Shown in pieces: positions 39,144 to 47,059 of a stretch of 64,000 nt of DNA. The number at the start of each line of letters is the position of its first letter. Within the stretch, counting starts at the first letter, position 1. Origin of the DNA: Rhodospirillales bacterium (lineage in GTDB: Bacteria; Pseudomonadota; Alphaproteobacteria; Rhodospirillales; JASLQF01); assembly GCA_030744625.1 (NCBI GenBank), contig JASLQF010000029.1, positions 1 to 64,000 of the forward strand, in the 5' to 3' direction. The notes under the pieces are model-generated. The model did no database searches. It had not been told where the DNA came from and worked only from the letters and a program-made list of their open reading frames with translations. Both the position numbers and the translations under genes were made by a program.

Positions 39144-40391
39144 CTATGCCGTGACGTAGACGGCGTTCTGCGAGGCGCCCATGACCGCCACCGCTTCGAT
39201 TTCGAGCACCATGCAGTCCTGGGCGAGCCCGCCGATGGCGATCGTCATGGCCGGATAGGGCGCCGTGAAGAAGCGCGCGTACTCTTCGAGGAACGCCGGG
39301 ATCATCTGTGCCTCGGTGATTGTGACATTGGTCTTGACGATGTCGTCCATGGTGGCGCCGAGGGCGCGCATGGTGACGACGTGGTTCTCGAGTGTCTTAC
39401 GCGTCTGGGCGCGAATCTCGCTCCAGCCGATCATGATCCCCGGGGGCTCCCACGGGATCTGGCCGCACACGTAGGCGACGGCGCCGACCCGGACCGCGTG
39501 AGAATGCGGCGCCATCGCGCCGGGGAGCTCCGGCACGTAGATCGTGTCATCTCGCTTCTTGTTCGATAGATGCCCGATACCGGTCACGACCGATTCGATG
39601 GTGAGCCGGTCCGCGCCCTTGGCGGCCACCGCCTCGAACTCAAGCAGCCCGGCCTCGGTCGAAATCTCGCCTTGCACCGTGGCGCGGGCCGGGAACGGCT
39701 CGCGGAAGTACTTCGCGTAAATCTCGTTGTATCGCATGAAGCCGTACCAAGCCGGTACCGTGCAGTTCATCTTGACCACGTCGGCGAAGTCGAAGCCCGC
39801 GGCCGCCAGACAAACCCCGAGATTGTCAAGCGCCTGCTCGACCTGGCCGCGGATGTCGCCACGCGCAACCAGGGTGCCCTCGGCGTCGATCGACGGATGG
39901 GCATTGGAGAAAAAGAAGTCGCCGCCGGTCGTGCCGCCGGGCGCTATCGGGTGGTTGCCGAGTGGTGGTGAGGGCAGCTCGACCGGTTGCGGCAGACCAT
40001 CGACGCAAGCCGTCGCCTCCAGCTGAACGACCGCATCCCTGACCGGCAGGAACGCGCCGACGCAGGCGTGCGCGGGATAGGGTTCGGGCATCGCCTCGGC
40101 GTAAACCGACTGGTAGCGCTCGCGATGGCGGAGGTCAGTCATGTAACTCTTGACCTTGGTCACCTGGGCGAGCGAAACGTCGAGCGTTTCGAGCACGCTC
40201 GACATGCTCTGCACACAACGCGCCGATTGCGCCTCGACATCGGCGACTCCGGGCGAGGTGCCCACAATGGCGCCATCAGCCGCAAGCGGCAGCATGCCGG
40301 CGGTGAAGGCCCAGTCGCCCGCTTTGACCCCGTGACTGGAGGGACCCTGAACGGGCGGCAGATCGGAACGGACGAGGACCTCGCGCGCCAT
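39144..40391 (-). CDS. triple RidA-domain protein (three fused YjgF/RidA units)
   Basis: 415 residues consisting of three consecutive RidA folds: about 1-130 (VKAGDWAFTAGMLPLAADG ... YPAHACVGAFL ... VVQLEATACV), 145-257 (GGDFFFSNAHPSIDAEGTL ... FPARATVQGEI ... LLEFEAVAAK) and 290-405 (VRVGAVAYVCGQIPWEPPG ... YPAMTIAIGGL ... VLEIEAVAVM). Normal RidA is about 130 residues and works as a homotrimer with active sites between subunits, so this is a single-chain trimer. The catalytic Arg of the PAR[ST] motif survives only in the middle unit (R236); units 1 and 3 have His108 and Met382. It lies just upstream of the VOC remnant, enoyl-CoA hydratase and CaiB genes. Confidence 0.85.
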   Translation of the reverse strand: MAREVLVRSDLPPVQGPSSHGVKAGDWAFTAGMLPLAADGAIVGTSPGVADVEAQSARCVQSMSSVLETLDVSLAQVTKVKSYMTDLRHRERYQSVYAEAMPEPYPAHACVGAFLPVRDAVVQLEATACVDGLPQPVELPSPPLGNHPIAPGGTTGGDFFFSNAHPSIDAEGTLVARGDIRGQVEQALDNLGVCLAAAGFDFADVVKMNCTVPAWYGFMRYNEIYAKYFREPFPARATVQGEISTEAGLLEFEAVAAKGADRLTIESVVTGIGHLSNKKRDDTIYVPELPGAMAPHSHAVRVGAVAYVCGQIPWEPPGIMIGWSEIRAQTRKTLENHVVTMRALGATMDDIVKTNVTITEAQMIPAFLEEYARFFTAPYPAMTIAIGGLAQDCMVLEIEAVAVMGASQNAVYVTA

Positions 40392-40477
40392 GTCAATTCC
40401 TTGCGAGTTCTCTTGGCATGGCGGTTAGCCCGACATTTCCCGGATAGTCTTCAAATCCACGCTGACCATACCCAAAT

Positions 40478-40583
40478 CACATCGCCGTTGAAATGGTTTT
40501 CCGTCGCAACGGCCTGACCACCTTGGCCCCGATCTTGACCGGCTTCTCGCGCAGGGTAGTCGCGGATTTGAAGCGCTGGCCCG
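40478..40583 (-). pseudogene. IS1380-family transposase C-terminal remnant
   Basis: On the minus strand, directly after the stop of the GFA-family gene, one frame reads SGQRFKSATTLREKPVKIGA then KVVRPLRRKTISTAM and stop (40478). SLREKLIKIGAKVVRHGRYV is the familiar near-C-terminal segment of IS1380-type transposases. Only this about 30-residue scrap remains, and it then diverges. It is too short for the ORF track. The family assignment rests on a 13-residue match. Confidence 0.4.
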
Positions 40584-40585
40584 AA

Positions 40586-41014
40586 TTACTCCGCGATCGC
40601 TTCGCCGGAGCCGCCGAATTCGGCCGGGAAATCCTTCAGTTTGGGAAGGCCGTCCTTCATGGGCAGGACCGTCTCCGCGTAGTTGACGTGGACGGCGGGC
40701 TCGAACGTCAGGCCCGGCAGGGTGGCCGCGTACACGTCGACCATGCCGAGAGGCGGGTGGTCGGTCATCACGTGGCCGCCGCATTCCCGGCAGTACTGCC
40801 GTAGGCTGAGGTCGGTTTTCTGGTACGTGCCCAGGTGTTCGGCGCCCTTGGTGACCTTTACCGCGTCGGGCTTCCACAACGTGAAGGCGTTGAGCGGCGC
40901 CGCCGACCATGACCGGCAGGACGCGCAATGACAGTAGCCCATCGCCTCCGGGCTTCCGGACGCTTCCAGTCGAACGGCTCCGCAGAAACACTGGCCTGAA
41001 TGTATACCGCTCAT
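40586..41014 (-). CDS. GFA family (glutathione-dependent formaldehyde-activating-like) protein
   Basis: 142 residues from ATG 41014 (MSGIHSGQCFCGAVRLE), behind GGGGAGAG; the ORF track starts far upstream in the arsM region, which is unsupported. The zinc-binding Cys pattern of the Mss4-like fold is complete: GQCFCGAV, GYCHCASCRSW and LRQYCRECGGHVM. Proteins of this family were named for a formaldehyde-glutathione activity that is doubtful for most members; zinc binding is the only safe statement. It is 129 bases from the methyltransferase gene and may share its transcript. Confidence 0.83.
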   Translation of the reverse strand: MSGIHSGQCFCGAVRLEASGSPEAMGYCHCASCRSWSAAPLNAFTLWKPDAVKVTKGAEHLGTYQKTDLSLRQYCRECGGHVMTDHPPLGMVDVYAATLPGLTFEPAVHVNYAETVLPMKDGLPKLKDFPAEFGGSGEAIAE

Positions 41015-41142
41015 CGCAACACTCTCCCCTGTTAGTCTCCATTCGATTTTTTCCGGCCGGTAGTTTCCGGCCGGCACTGCCGGGATTACCACCGCGCACC
41101 CCTCGCCTCGCGGCAAGGCTGCCGTGGCGCAATGCGCTTTCG

Positions 41143-41988
41143 CTATGGCACCCGACGCTTGCTGGCCCGGAACTTGATGCTGATGACCTTTCCTTCCACC
41201 GAAGCGATATCTTCCCTGGCCGGAACGGGGGTGAATTCCGGTCCCGGACAACACGCCATTCCCTCCAGTTCCGCCGGCTCCAGCGGGTGGCGTGCCACGA
41301 ACTCGACGGCGCCGAAGCCGGCGTCTTGAACGATTTGAAAATAGCGGTCCTCTTCGATTGCCCCGCCCACGCATCCCGCCCACGTCGATTGGAAGCGCTT
41401 TCGGACTTCGGAATCGATCTTCCCAGCATAGACGATGTCGGAAATAGCCAGGCGCCCGCCTGGTTTGAGTATGCGAAAGGCTTCGCGGTAGACGGCTTCC
41501 TTGTCGGGGCACAGGTTGATGACGCAGTTGGAGATCACCACGTCGGCGACGCCGTCGGCAAGCTCCACCCGCCCCAAGCCGCTGACGACGAACCCGGTCA
41601 TCTCCGTCAGGCCCGCCTCGGCCACCGTCTGCCTGGCGCGCTCGATCATGTGAGCGGAGAAATCCACGCCCACCACTTTTCCGCCAGCCCCCACCTTGTG
41701 GGCGGCGAGGACAACGTCGATCCCCGCGCCGCATCCCAAATCCACCACTGTCTCGCCCAATTGAAGATCAGCGAACCCCGTGGGGTTGCCGCAGCCTCGC
41801 GAAAGGGTGAAGGCGGTTTCGGGGACCAGCGAAAGCTCTTGCTGGCTGTAGAGGCCGTGCTCGGCGGCAAAGCTCGGACCGGCGGGTGTCTCACCGGCGC
41901 AGCACACCGCCCCCTCTCCACCGCCCCGCTCGGCGCATGCGTCGTAGCGGCCCTTGATGATGTCCTCGATGTTCTGCTCTGTCGTCAT
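41143..41988 (-). CDS. arsM: arsenite methyltransferase (ArsM-like)
   Basis: 281 residues from ATG 41988 (MTTEQNIEDIIKGRYDACAERGG); AAGGA precedes it, whereas the ATG at 42012 has no RBS. It is a class I SAM methyltransferase: VVDLGCGAGIDVVLAAHKVG binds SAM, SLGCGNPT-like SRGCGNPTGFADL and ADVVISNCVINLCPDKEAVYREAFRILKPGGR are characteristic of ArsM. Cys residues expected to bind As(III) are present: the early AVCC pair, SNCVINL and WAGCVGG. The enzyme would methylate arsenite using thiols. No arsR, arsB or arsC is in the window, so it is an orphan arsenic gene. Confidence 0.8.
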   Translation of the reverse strand: MTTEQNIEDIIKGRYDACAERGGGEGAVCCAGETPAGPSFAAEHGLYSQQELSLVPETAFTLSRGCGNPTGFADLQLGETVVDLGCGAGIDVVLAAHKVGAGGKVVGVDFSAHMIERARQTVAEAGLTEMTGFVVSGLGRVELADGVADVVISNCVINLCPDKEAVYREAFRILKPGGRLAISDIVYAGKIDSEVRKRFQSTWAGCVGGAIEEDRYFQIVQDAGFGAVEFVARHPLEPAELEGMACCPGPEFTPVPAREDIASVEGKVISIKFRASKRRVP

Positions 41989-42041
41989 ACTCGCCGCATC
42001 CTTTGCCGTCATTTGCTTTTCGCGGTTCCGGGCCGACCCGC

Positions 42042-42926
42042 TTAGAGGATCTTTTCTTCTTCCTCCTCGTCGGACGAGAGCGACGCCGCCGCCACCGCCA
42101 TGGCGGCGGCCGGCAGCAGCCTGATCCCGGCCTCCTTGAGAGCCGCGTGGGCGATGCCGTTAACCGCATAGCGCACCTGAAAGTATTTTTCGCTGGGCAC
42201 CCAGAACCTGAGGCCAATGACGATGCCGCCGTAGGTAAATTCGTGAATGCCGACGAGGGGCGCCGGACCGCCCTTCAAATCGCCGATGGCGCCGAGCGCT
42301 TCGCCGAGCACGGCGACGGCGCGCTCCCAATCCTCGCCTTCATTGATGCATACCTTGCCCTGGACGACGCGGAATTTCCGCGAATTGACGATGACCCGGC
42401 CGACGATCTCCTTGTTGGGGATGGTGATCCTTTCGCCGTCCTCGCCGGCCAGGATGGTATGGGACAAGGTGATGTCCTTGACCATTCCCGAGGTGTCGCG
42501 GTTGACCGTGATGGTGTCGCCGACCGCGAACGGCCGGGCCAGGATGATCGACAGGCCGGCGCCGTAGTTGGAAAGGGGCCCCTGGATGGCGACCGTCGCG
42601 CCGAAGGCCATCGCGCCGGCGAGGGCGATCAGCGGAGCGATCGAGATGCCGAAATTTCCAAGCGTGATGATGATCAGGAAAATGACCATGACCACCTTTA
42701 TGACGTTGCCCAGAAAACGCCCCAGGGTGGGGTCGACGTCCTTGGCGTCGAGGATCTTGGCCACCTTGCTCCCGGCCCAGTTGGCGACCTTGAGGCCGAT
42801 GAACAGGAAGACCAGGGCGCCGAGGATCTGGAAGCCGTAGGTGATTCCGAACTCGATCAAGGCGTCGATCCAGCGGGCCACCGTTTCCACCTGTTGGACG
42901 ACGACCTCTTCCACCTGCTTTTCCAT
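42042..42926 (-). CDS. small-conductance mechanosensitive channel (MscS family)
   Basis: 294 residues. Helices near 25-45 (ALIEFGITYGFQILGALVFLFIGLKVA), 80-100 and the pore helix region GAMAFGATVAIQGPLSNYGAGLSIILARPFAVGDTI give the minimal three-helix MscS core. The beta domain follows (VEDITL-like MVKDITLSHTILAGEDGERITIPNKEIVGRVIVN). The C-terminus ends in an acidic EEEEE tail. It opens on membrane tension to release solutes during osmotic downshock. It forms a leftward operon with YbjQ and DUF6460 genes (gaps of 15 and 3 bases). Confidence 0.88.
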   Translation of the reverse strand: MEKQVEEVVVQQVETVARWIDALIEFGITYGFQILGALVFLFIGLKVANWAGSKVAKILDAKDVDPTLGRFLGNVIKVVMVIFLIIITLGNFGISIAPLIALAGAMAFGATVAIQGPLSNYGAGLSIILARPFAVGDTITVNRDTSGMVKDITLSHTILAGEDGERITIPNKEIVGRVIVNSRKFRVVQGKVCINEGEDWERAVAVLGEALGAIGDLKGGPAPLVGIHEFTYGGIVIGLRFWVPSEKYFQVRYAVNGIAHAALKEAGIRLLPAAAMAVAAASLSSDEEEEEKIL

Positions 42927-42941
42927 GGCTTCCGTCCTTTG

Positions 42942-43376
42942 TCAGGATTGCTCGACGCGGCACGCCGTGCCGCTGGCGACCAGGAACAGCATCGATTTTC
43001 CGTCGCCCGAGATTTCATTGTAGCTGAGATCGACGGCGATCACCGCGTTGGCGCCGAGAAGCAGCGCCTCGCGGCGCAGTTCCGTCAGGCAGACGCGGCG
43101 CGAATCCCGCAGCACCTTCTGCGAGGACGACGAGCGGCCGCCGAAAATATCGCGAATGCCGGCGAACATGTCGCGGAACACATTCATCCCGAAGACGCAT
43201 TCGGCGGTGATGATTTCGAGCCGCTCGGCCACGTGGTAGCCGGAAAGAACGGTTTCGGTGGTCAGCACGATGTCCTTGGCGATCTCGTCGATGACCTCGG
43301 TCGGCAGCTCATCGTACTGCTTGGCGTCGATAAGCTCCTGGATTTCCTTTTCGTTCTTGCCGAACAGACCGAACAT
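42942..43376 (-). CDS. YbjQ/UPF0145-like heavy-metal-binding domain protein
   Basis: 144 residues. [49 protein letters not shown] and [24 protein letters not shown] are the hallmark YbjQ blocks (pentameric TM1456-type fold). The first about 35 residues ([21 protein letters not shown]) are an added charged helix. The family is often labelled 'heavy-metal binding' without proof. It is sandwiched between the MscS and DUF6460 genes, suggesting a membrane-stress unit. Confidence 0.82.
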   Translation of the reverse strand: MFGLFGKNEKEIQELIDAKQYDELPTEVIDEIAKDIVLTTETVLSGYHVAERLEIITAECVFGMNVFRDMFAGIRDIFGGRSSSSQKVLRDSRRVCLTELRREALLLGANAVIAVDLSYNEISGDGKSMLFLVASGTACRVEQS

Positions 43377-43379
43377 GGC

Positions 43380-43640
43380 TCAGGTCCTTTTCCCCCGGTC
43401 GCGCAGCCAGCCGATGGCGAAAAATATCAGCCAAATGGGTACCACGACAATGGCGCCGAGCAGGACGTATTTGACGGCCCATTCGACAACCGACGCCACG
43501 GCCGAAAATATATGCTGAACGGTTTCACCGAAATCGGCCAGAAGCTCGCGCGGGTCGATATCGAAGAACCCAAGCAACAGTCCGACGATAAGCGACGCGA
43601 TGGCGATCTTGATGGCGGTTTCCTTGACCCGTGGCGGCAT
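43380..43640 (-). CDS. DUF6460-like small membrane protein
   Basis: 86 residues from ATG 43640 (MPPRVKETAIKIAIASLIVG); the long ORF in the track is a shadow of the MaoC gene joined to it. Two hydrophobic segments, IKIAIASLIVGLLLGFF and WAVKYVLLGAIVVVPIWLIFFAIGWL, flank the DIDPRELLADFGETVQHIFSAV motif typical of DUF6460. Function is unknown. It is the first gene of the DUF6460-ybjQ-mscS operon; a perfect 8-bp inverted repeat lies 44 bases upstream of its start. Confidence 0.7.
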   Translation of the reverse strand: MPPRVKETAIKIAIASLIVGLLLGFFDIDPRELLADFGETVQHIFSAVASVVEWAVKYVLLGAIVVVPIWLIFFAIGWLRDRGKRT

Positions 43641-43683
43641 GACCTGTTTCCCCGTCGGTTCGAACGTACACGACCCTCCACGC

Positions 43684-43705
43684 CATGGAAAAGGTGATTT
43701 CCATG
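43684..43705. promoter_or_regulatory. perfect inverted repeat upstream of the DUF6460-ybjQ-mscS operon
   Basis: CATGGAAA, six bases, TTTCCATG: an exact 8-bp dyad in the 113-base gap between the MaoC gene and the DUF6460 gene. Spacing fits a dimeric regulator site; no regulator gene is adjacent. Confidence 0.4.
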
Positions 43706-43753
43706 AAATGTACTTGCCGCCGCCGGCCGAGGCCGGAATCCCGCTTCGTCGCC

Positions 43754-44614
43754 TCAGGCCAGTTCCGCCTCGGCGGTCATGGCGAGGGCGCCTTCGGCGT
43801 CGATGGCGGCGACGGTGCAGGTGGCGCCGCCGGCCTCCAGCCGGCCGCCCACCGTGAAGGGCGCGGTTGCGAACAGCGGGCTTCTGGCGCGGAAGGCAAA
43901 GCGCCCGAGCGCCCACCCGCTTTCGTCGCGGGCGAGATCGGCGAGCAGGGTGGCGATGAGGGGCCCGTGCACGATGAGGCCGGGATAGCCCTCGACGCCG
44001 GTGACATAGGGGTGGTCGTAATGGATGCGGTGGCCGTTGAAGGTGAGGGCCGAGTAGCGGAACAGCATGACCGGATCGGGGGCGACGGTGCGCCGCCAAT
44101 CCCCGTCGCGCGTATCCGCCTTCTCGGCCGGCTGGGGCGCCGCCTGTTGGCCGGGGGGTGGGGCGTCGCGGTAGACGATGTCGTGTTCCTCCTCGATGGC
44201 CAGGCCGCGGTCGGTGACGATGCGGTAGCCGACGGTGACGAAGACCAGCTCGCCGGTGCGGCCCTCCTTGCGCGCCACTTTCATGATCTCGCCCTCGCGG
44301 CGCACGTCGTCGCCGATGCGGATGGGCTCGTGGAAGGTGGCCCGCCCGCCGGCGAACATGCGCCTCGGTAACGGGACGGGAGGCATGAAGCCGCCGCGCC
44401 GGGGGTGGCCGTCGGGGCCCAGTTCGGAGTGCCGGGCCTTGGGCGCGAAATACATCCAGTGCCACAAGGGCGGCACCGGGTCGCCCATTCGCGGCGCCTC
44501 GTCATCGCGGTCGAGGGTGGCGATCATGCCGGCGACCGACGACAGCGTGGCGACGTCCTCTGCCTCCTCGCGGCGCCCGATCCAGTCGCTGAAATCGGTG
44601 CCGGTTTCGCTCAT
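43754..44614 (-). CDS. MaoC-family acyl-CoA hydratase with two hotdog halves
   Basis: 286 residues. The N-terminal half (WHWMYFAPKARHSELGPDGHPRRGGFMPPVPLPRRMFAGG) is the FAS1-like non-catalytic hotdog seen in mesaconyl-C4-CoA and itaconyl-CoA hydratases; the C-terminal half has the hydratase 2 signature RYSALTFNGHRIHYDHPYVTGVEGYPGLIVHGPLIATLL, where Asp and His (N-x-H-x-I-H-Y-D) are catalytic. All are present. It overlaps the CoA-transferase stop as ATGA and completes a CoA-transferase, dehydrogenase, hydratase route for a branched or dicarboxylic acid. Confidence 0.83.
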   Translation of the reverse strand: MSETGTDFSDWIGRREEAEDVATLSSVAGMIATLDRDDEAPRMGDPVPPLWHWMYFAPKARHSELGPDGHPRRGGFMPPVPLPRRMFAGGRATFHEPIRIGDDVRREGEIMKVARKEGRTGELVFVTVGYRIVTDRGLAIEEEHDIVYRDAPPPGQQAAPQPAEKADTRDGDWRRTVAPDPVMLFRYSALTFNGHRIHYDHPYVTGVEGYPGLIVHGPLIATLLADLARDESGWALGRFAFRARSPLFATAPFTVGGRLEAGGATCTVAAIDAEGALAMTAEAELA

Positions 44615-45783
44615 GGTTCGTTCCCTGATGTTTCGGTGCCGTCATCCGTCCCTTCATTTGTGGCCGCGAACTCGGCACGGATGGCGGCGCTCTGCTCACC
44701 CAGGCCCGGCACCGGGCGCAAGTCAGGCTCCTCGCCGGCGAGGCGGACGGGCGGGGCGACGGCATCGATGGTGCCGCCGGGCGTCGCCACCGGGGCGCGC
44801 CGCAACTGGGCGTGGGCGGCGAGGTCGGCCGGCGAGTTGACGGCGCCGTAGGCGATGCGGGCCTCTTTCAGGCGTGCCGTCAGCGTCTCGCGGGTGAGGT
44901 TCGAGAACACCGCCTGGATCTCGGCGATGACGGCGGCCCGGTTCTCGTTGCGCGCCTCGTTGCCGGCGAAGCGCCGATCGCTCGCCATGGAGGGGCGCTC
45001 CAGGACCTGTTGGCAGAGATTGACCCATTCGCGCTCGTTCTGGATGGAGATGATGACCCGCTCTCCGTCCTCGGTCTCGAAGGCCTCGTAGGGCGTGATC
45101 GAGGGATGGCGCAAGCCCACCCTGGCCGGCCCCCGGCCGGTGAAGTCGTGGTACAGGAGGGGCACCGACATCCAGTCGGCCATGGCGTCGAACAGCGACA
45201 CCTGGACGCCCTTGCCCAGCCCGGTGCGCTGGCGCTCGTACAAGGCCTCGAGGATGCCGGTGAGCGCGTACATGCCGGCGGCGATGTCGCACACCGAGAC
45301 GCCGACGCGGCTCGGCCCCTCGGGGCCACCGGTGATCGAGGCCAGCCCGCTTTCCCCCTGCACCAGCAGGTCGTAGGCCTTCATGTCGCGGTAGGGCCCG
45401 TCGTCGCCGTAGCCGCTGATATCGCAGGTGATCAGGCTCGGCAATCGCGCACGCAAGGCAACCGAGCCGAAGCCGGCGCGTTCCGCCGCGCCCGGTGCCA
45501 GGTTCTGGATGAAGACGTCGGCCTGCCCGATCATGCGCTCCAGGAGCGCCGCGTCGCCCGCGTCCTTGATATCGAGTTCGACCGATTCCTTGCCCCGGTT
45601 GAGCCACACGAAATAGGCGCTCTCGCCATTGACGACGGTGTCGTAGCGGCGCGCGAAATCGCCGCCCGGGCGTTCCACCTTGATGACCCGGGCGCCGGCG
45701 TCGGCCAGGCGCGACGCGGTATAGGGTGCCGCCACCGCCTGGTCGAGGGAAACCACCAAGATGCCTTCGAGGGGGCCCTCCAT
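44611..45783 (-). CDS. class III (CaiB/BaiF) acyl-CoA transferase
   Basis: 390 residues from ATG 45783 (MEGPLEGILVVSLDQAVAAPYTASRLADAGARVIKVERPGGDFARRYDT); the track ORF continues upstream through the acyl-CoA dehydrogenase in another frame. RGKESVELDIKDAGDAALLERM and KAYDLLVQGESGLASITGG (catalytic Asp) are the family marks, and SVPLLYHDFTGRGPARVG resembles mesaconyl/succinyl-CoA:acid transferases. TGATG joins it to the dehydrogenase stop and ATGA to the hydratase start. The MaoC partner suggests a dicarboxylic or hydroxy-dicarboxylic substrate, but this is inference. Confidence 0.87.
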   Translation of the reverse strand: MEGPLEGILVVSLDQAVAAPYTASRLADAGARVIKVERPGGDFARRYDTVVNGESAYFVWLNRGKESVELDIKDAGDAALLERMIGQADVFIQNLAPGAAERAGFGSVALRARLPSLITCDISGYGDDGPYRDMKAYDLLVQGESGLASITGGPEGPSRVGVSVCDIAAGMYALTGILEALYERQRTGLGKGVQVSLFDAMADWMSVPLLYHDFTGRGPARVGLRHPSITPYEAFETEDGERVIISIQNEREWVNLCQQVLERPSMASDRRFAGNEARNENRAAVIAEIQAVFSNLTRETLTARLKEARIAYGAVNSPADLAAHAQLRRAPVATPGGTIDAVAPPVRLAGEEPDLRPVPGLGEQSAAIRAEFAATNEGTDDGTETSGNEP

Positions 45784-46961
45784 CAATAAGACCGGGGCAG
45801 GCCGAGGACGTGCTCGGCGATATAGGAGAGGATGAGGTTGGTGGAGATCGGCGCGATCTGATAGAGGCGCGTCTCGCGGAACTTGCGCTCGATGTCGTAT
45901 TCCTCGGCGAAGCCGAAGCCGCCGTGGGTCTGCAGGCACATGTCGGCGGCCTGCCAGGAGGCCTCGGCGGCCAGGTACTTGGCGAGGTTGGCCTCCTTGC
46001 CGATGGTGGCGCCCCCGTCGAAAAGGGCGGCCGCCTTGCGCACCATCAGGTCGGCCGCCTCGGTGGCCGCGAAGGCGCGGGCGATGGGGAACTGGATGCC
46101 CTGGTTCCGGCCGATGGGGCGATCGAAGACGCGGCGCTCGTTGGCATACGAGACGGCCTTTTCGATGAACCAGCGGGCGTCGCCGATGCACTCGGCGGCG
46201 ATCAGCACGCGCTCGGCGTTCATGCCGTCGAGAATATAGCGGAAGCCCTTGCCCTGCTCGCCGATGAGGTTGGCGGCGGGGACGCGCAGGTCGTCGAAGA
46301 AGACCTCGGTGGTGGCGTGGTTGATCATGGTGCGGATGGGCCGGATGGTTAGGCCATTGTCGAGGGCGGCGCGCATGTCGACGAGCAGCACCGAAAGGCC
46401 GTCGGTGCGCTTTTCGATCTCGTCGCGGGGCGTCGTGCGGGCCAGCACCAGCATGAGGTCGGAATGCTCGGCCCGCGAGGTCCACACCTTCTGGCCGTTG
46501 ATGACGTAGTCGTCGCCGTGGCGCTCGGCGGTGGTGCGCAGTGCCAGGGTGTCGGTGCCGCTGGTCGGCTCGGTGACGCCGAAGGCCTGCAGGCGCAATT
46601 CTCCGGACGCGATCCCGGGCAGCCATTGGGCCTTCTGGGCGTCGCTGCCGTGACGGAGGATGGTCCCCAAGATGTACATCTGGGCGTGGCAGGCGGCGCC
46701 GTTGGCGCCGCTGGCGTGGACTTCCTCGAGGATGGCGGCGGTGGTGGCCAGGCCCAATCCGCTGCCGCCGTATTCCTCGGGCACCAGGGCGGCCAGGTAG
46801 CCGGCCTTGGTGAGCGCTTCGACGAATTCCACGGGATAGGTGCGCGCGCTATCGTGGGCGCGCCAGTAGGCGCCGGGGAAATCGGCGCACAGAGCGCGTA
46901 CCGCGGCGCGTATCTGCGCCGTCTCGGCGTCGGTGTGGCTGGCGCTGGCGCCATCGGTCAC
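45783..46961 (-). CDS. acyl-CoA dehydrogenase
   Basis: 392 residues from GTG 46961, which has an excellent GGGGAGGA five bases upstream; the ORF start at 46991 lacks one. FLVPEEYGGSGLGL-like LVPEEYGGSGLGLATTAAI, FGVTEPTSGTDTLALRTTA (FAD/substrate loop), GQKVWTSRAEHSDLMLVLARTTP and CLQTHGGFGFAEEYDIERKFRETRLYQIAPISTNLILSYIAE define the family. It oxidises an acyl-CoA at the alpha-beta bond and passes electrons to ETF. First gene of the dehydrogenase, CoA-transferase, MaoC operon. Confidence 0.88.
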   Translation of the reverse strand: MTDGASASHTDAETAQIRAAVRALCADFPGAYWRAHDSARTYPVEFVEALTKAGYLAALVPEEYGGSGLGLATTAAILEEVHASGANGAACHAQMYILGTILRHGSDAQKAQWLPGIASGELRLQAFGVTEPTSGTDTLALRTTAERHGDDYVINGQKVWTSRAEHSDLMLVLARTTPRDEIEKRTDGLSVLLVDMRAALDNGLTIRPIRTMINHATTEVFFDDLRVPAANLIGEQGKGFRYILDGMNAERVLIAAECIGDARWFIEKAVSYANERRVFDRPIGRNQGIQFPIARAFAATEAADLMVRKAAALFDGGATIGKEANLAKYLAAEASWQAADMCLQTHGGFGFAEEYDIERKFRETRLYQIAPISTNLILSYIAEHVLGLPRSY

Positions 46962-47059
46962 TGCGATCCTCCCCCGTTCCTGGGCTTGCAAGGAATATTA
47001 TGCCGTTCCCGGGCGCCCGTCAGGTGTTGATTGCGCCGCCCGTGGTTCGGTCACGCCCT

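Noticed and set aside
40493-40804. 103-residue plus-strand ORF beginning MVFRRNGLTTLAPILTGF
   Set aside because: Antisense to the IS1380 scrap and the GFA gene; its apparent order comes from those minus-strand sequences.
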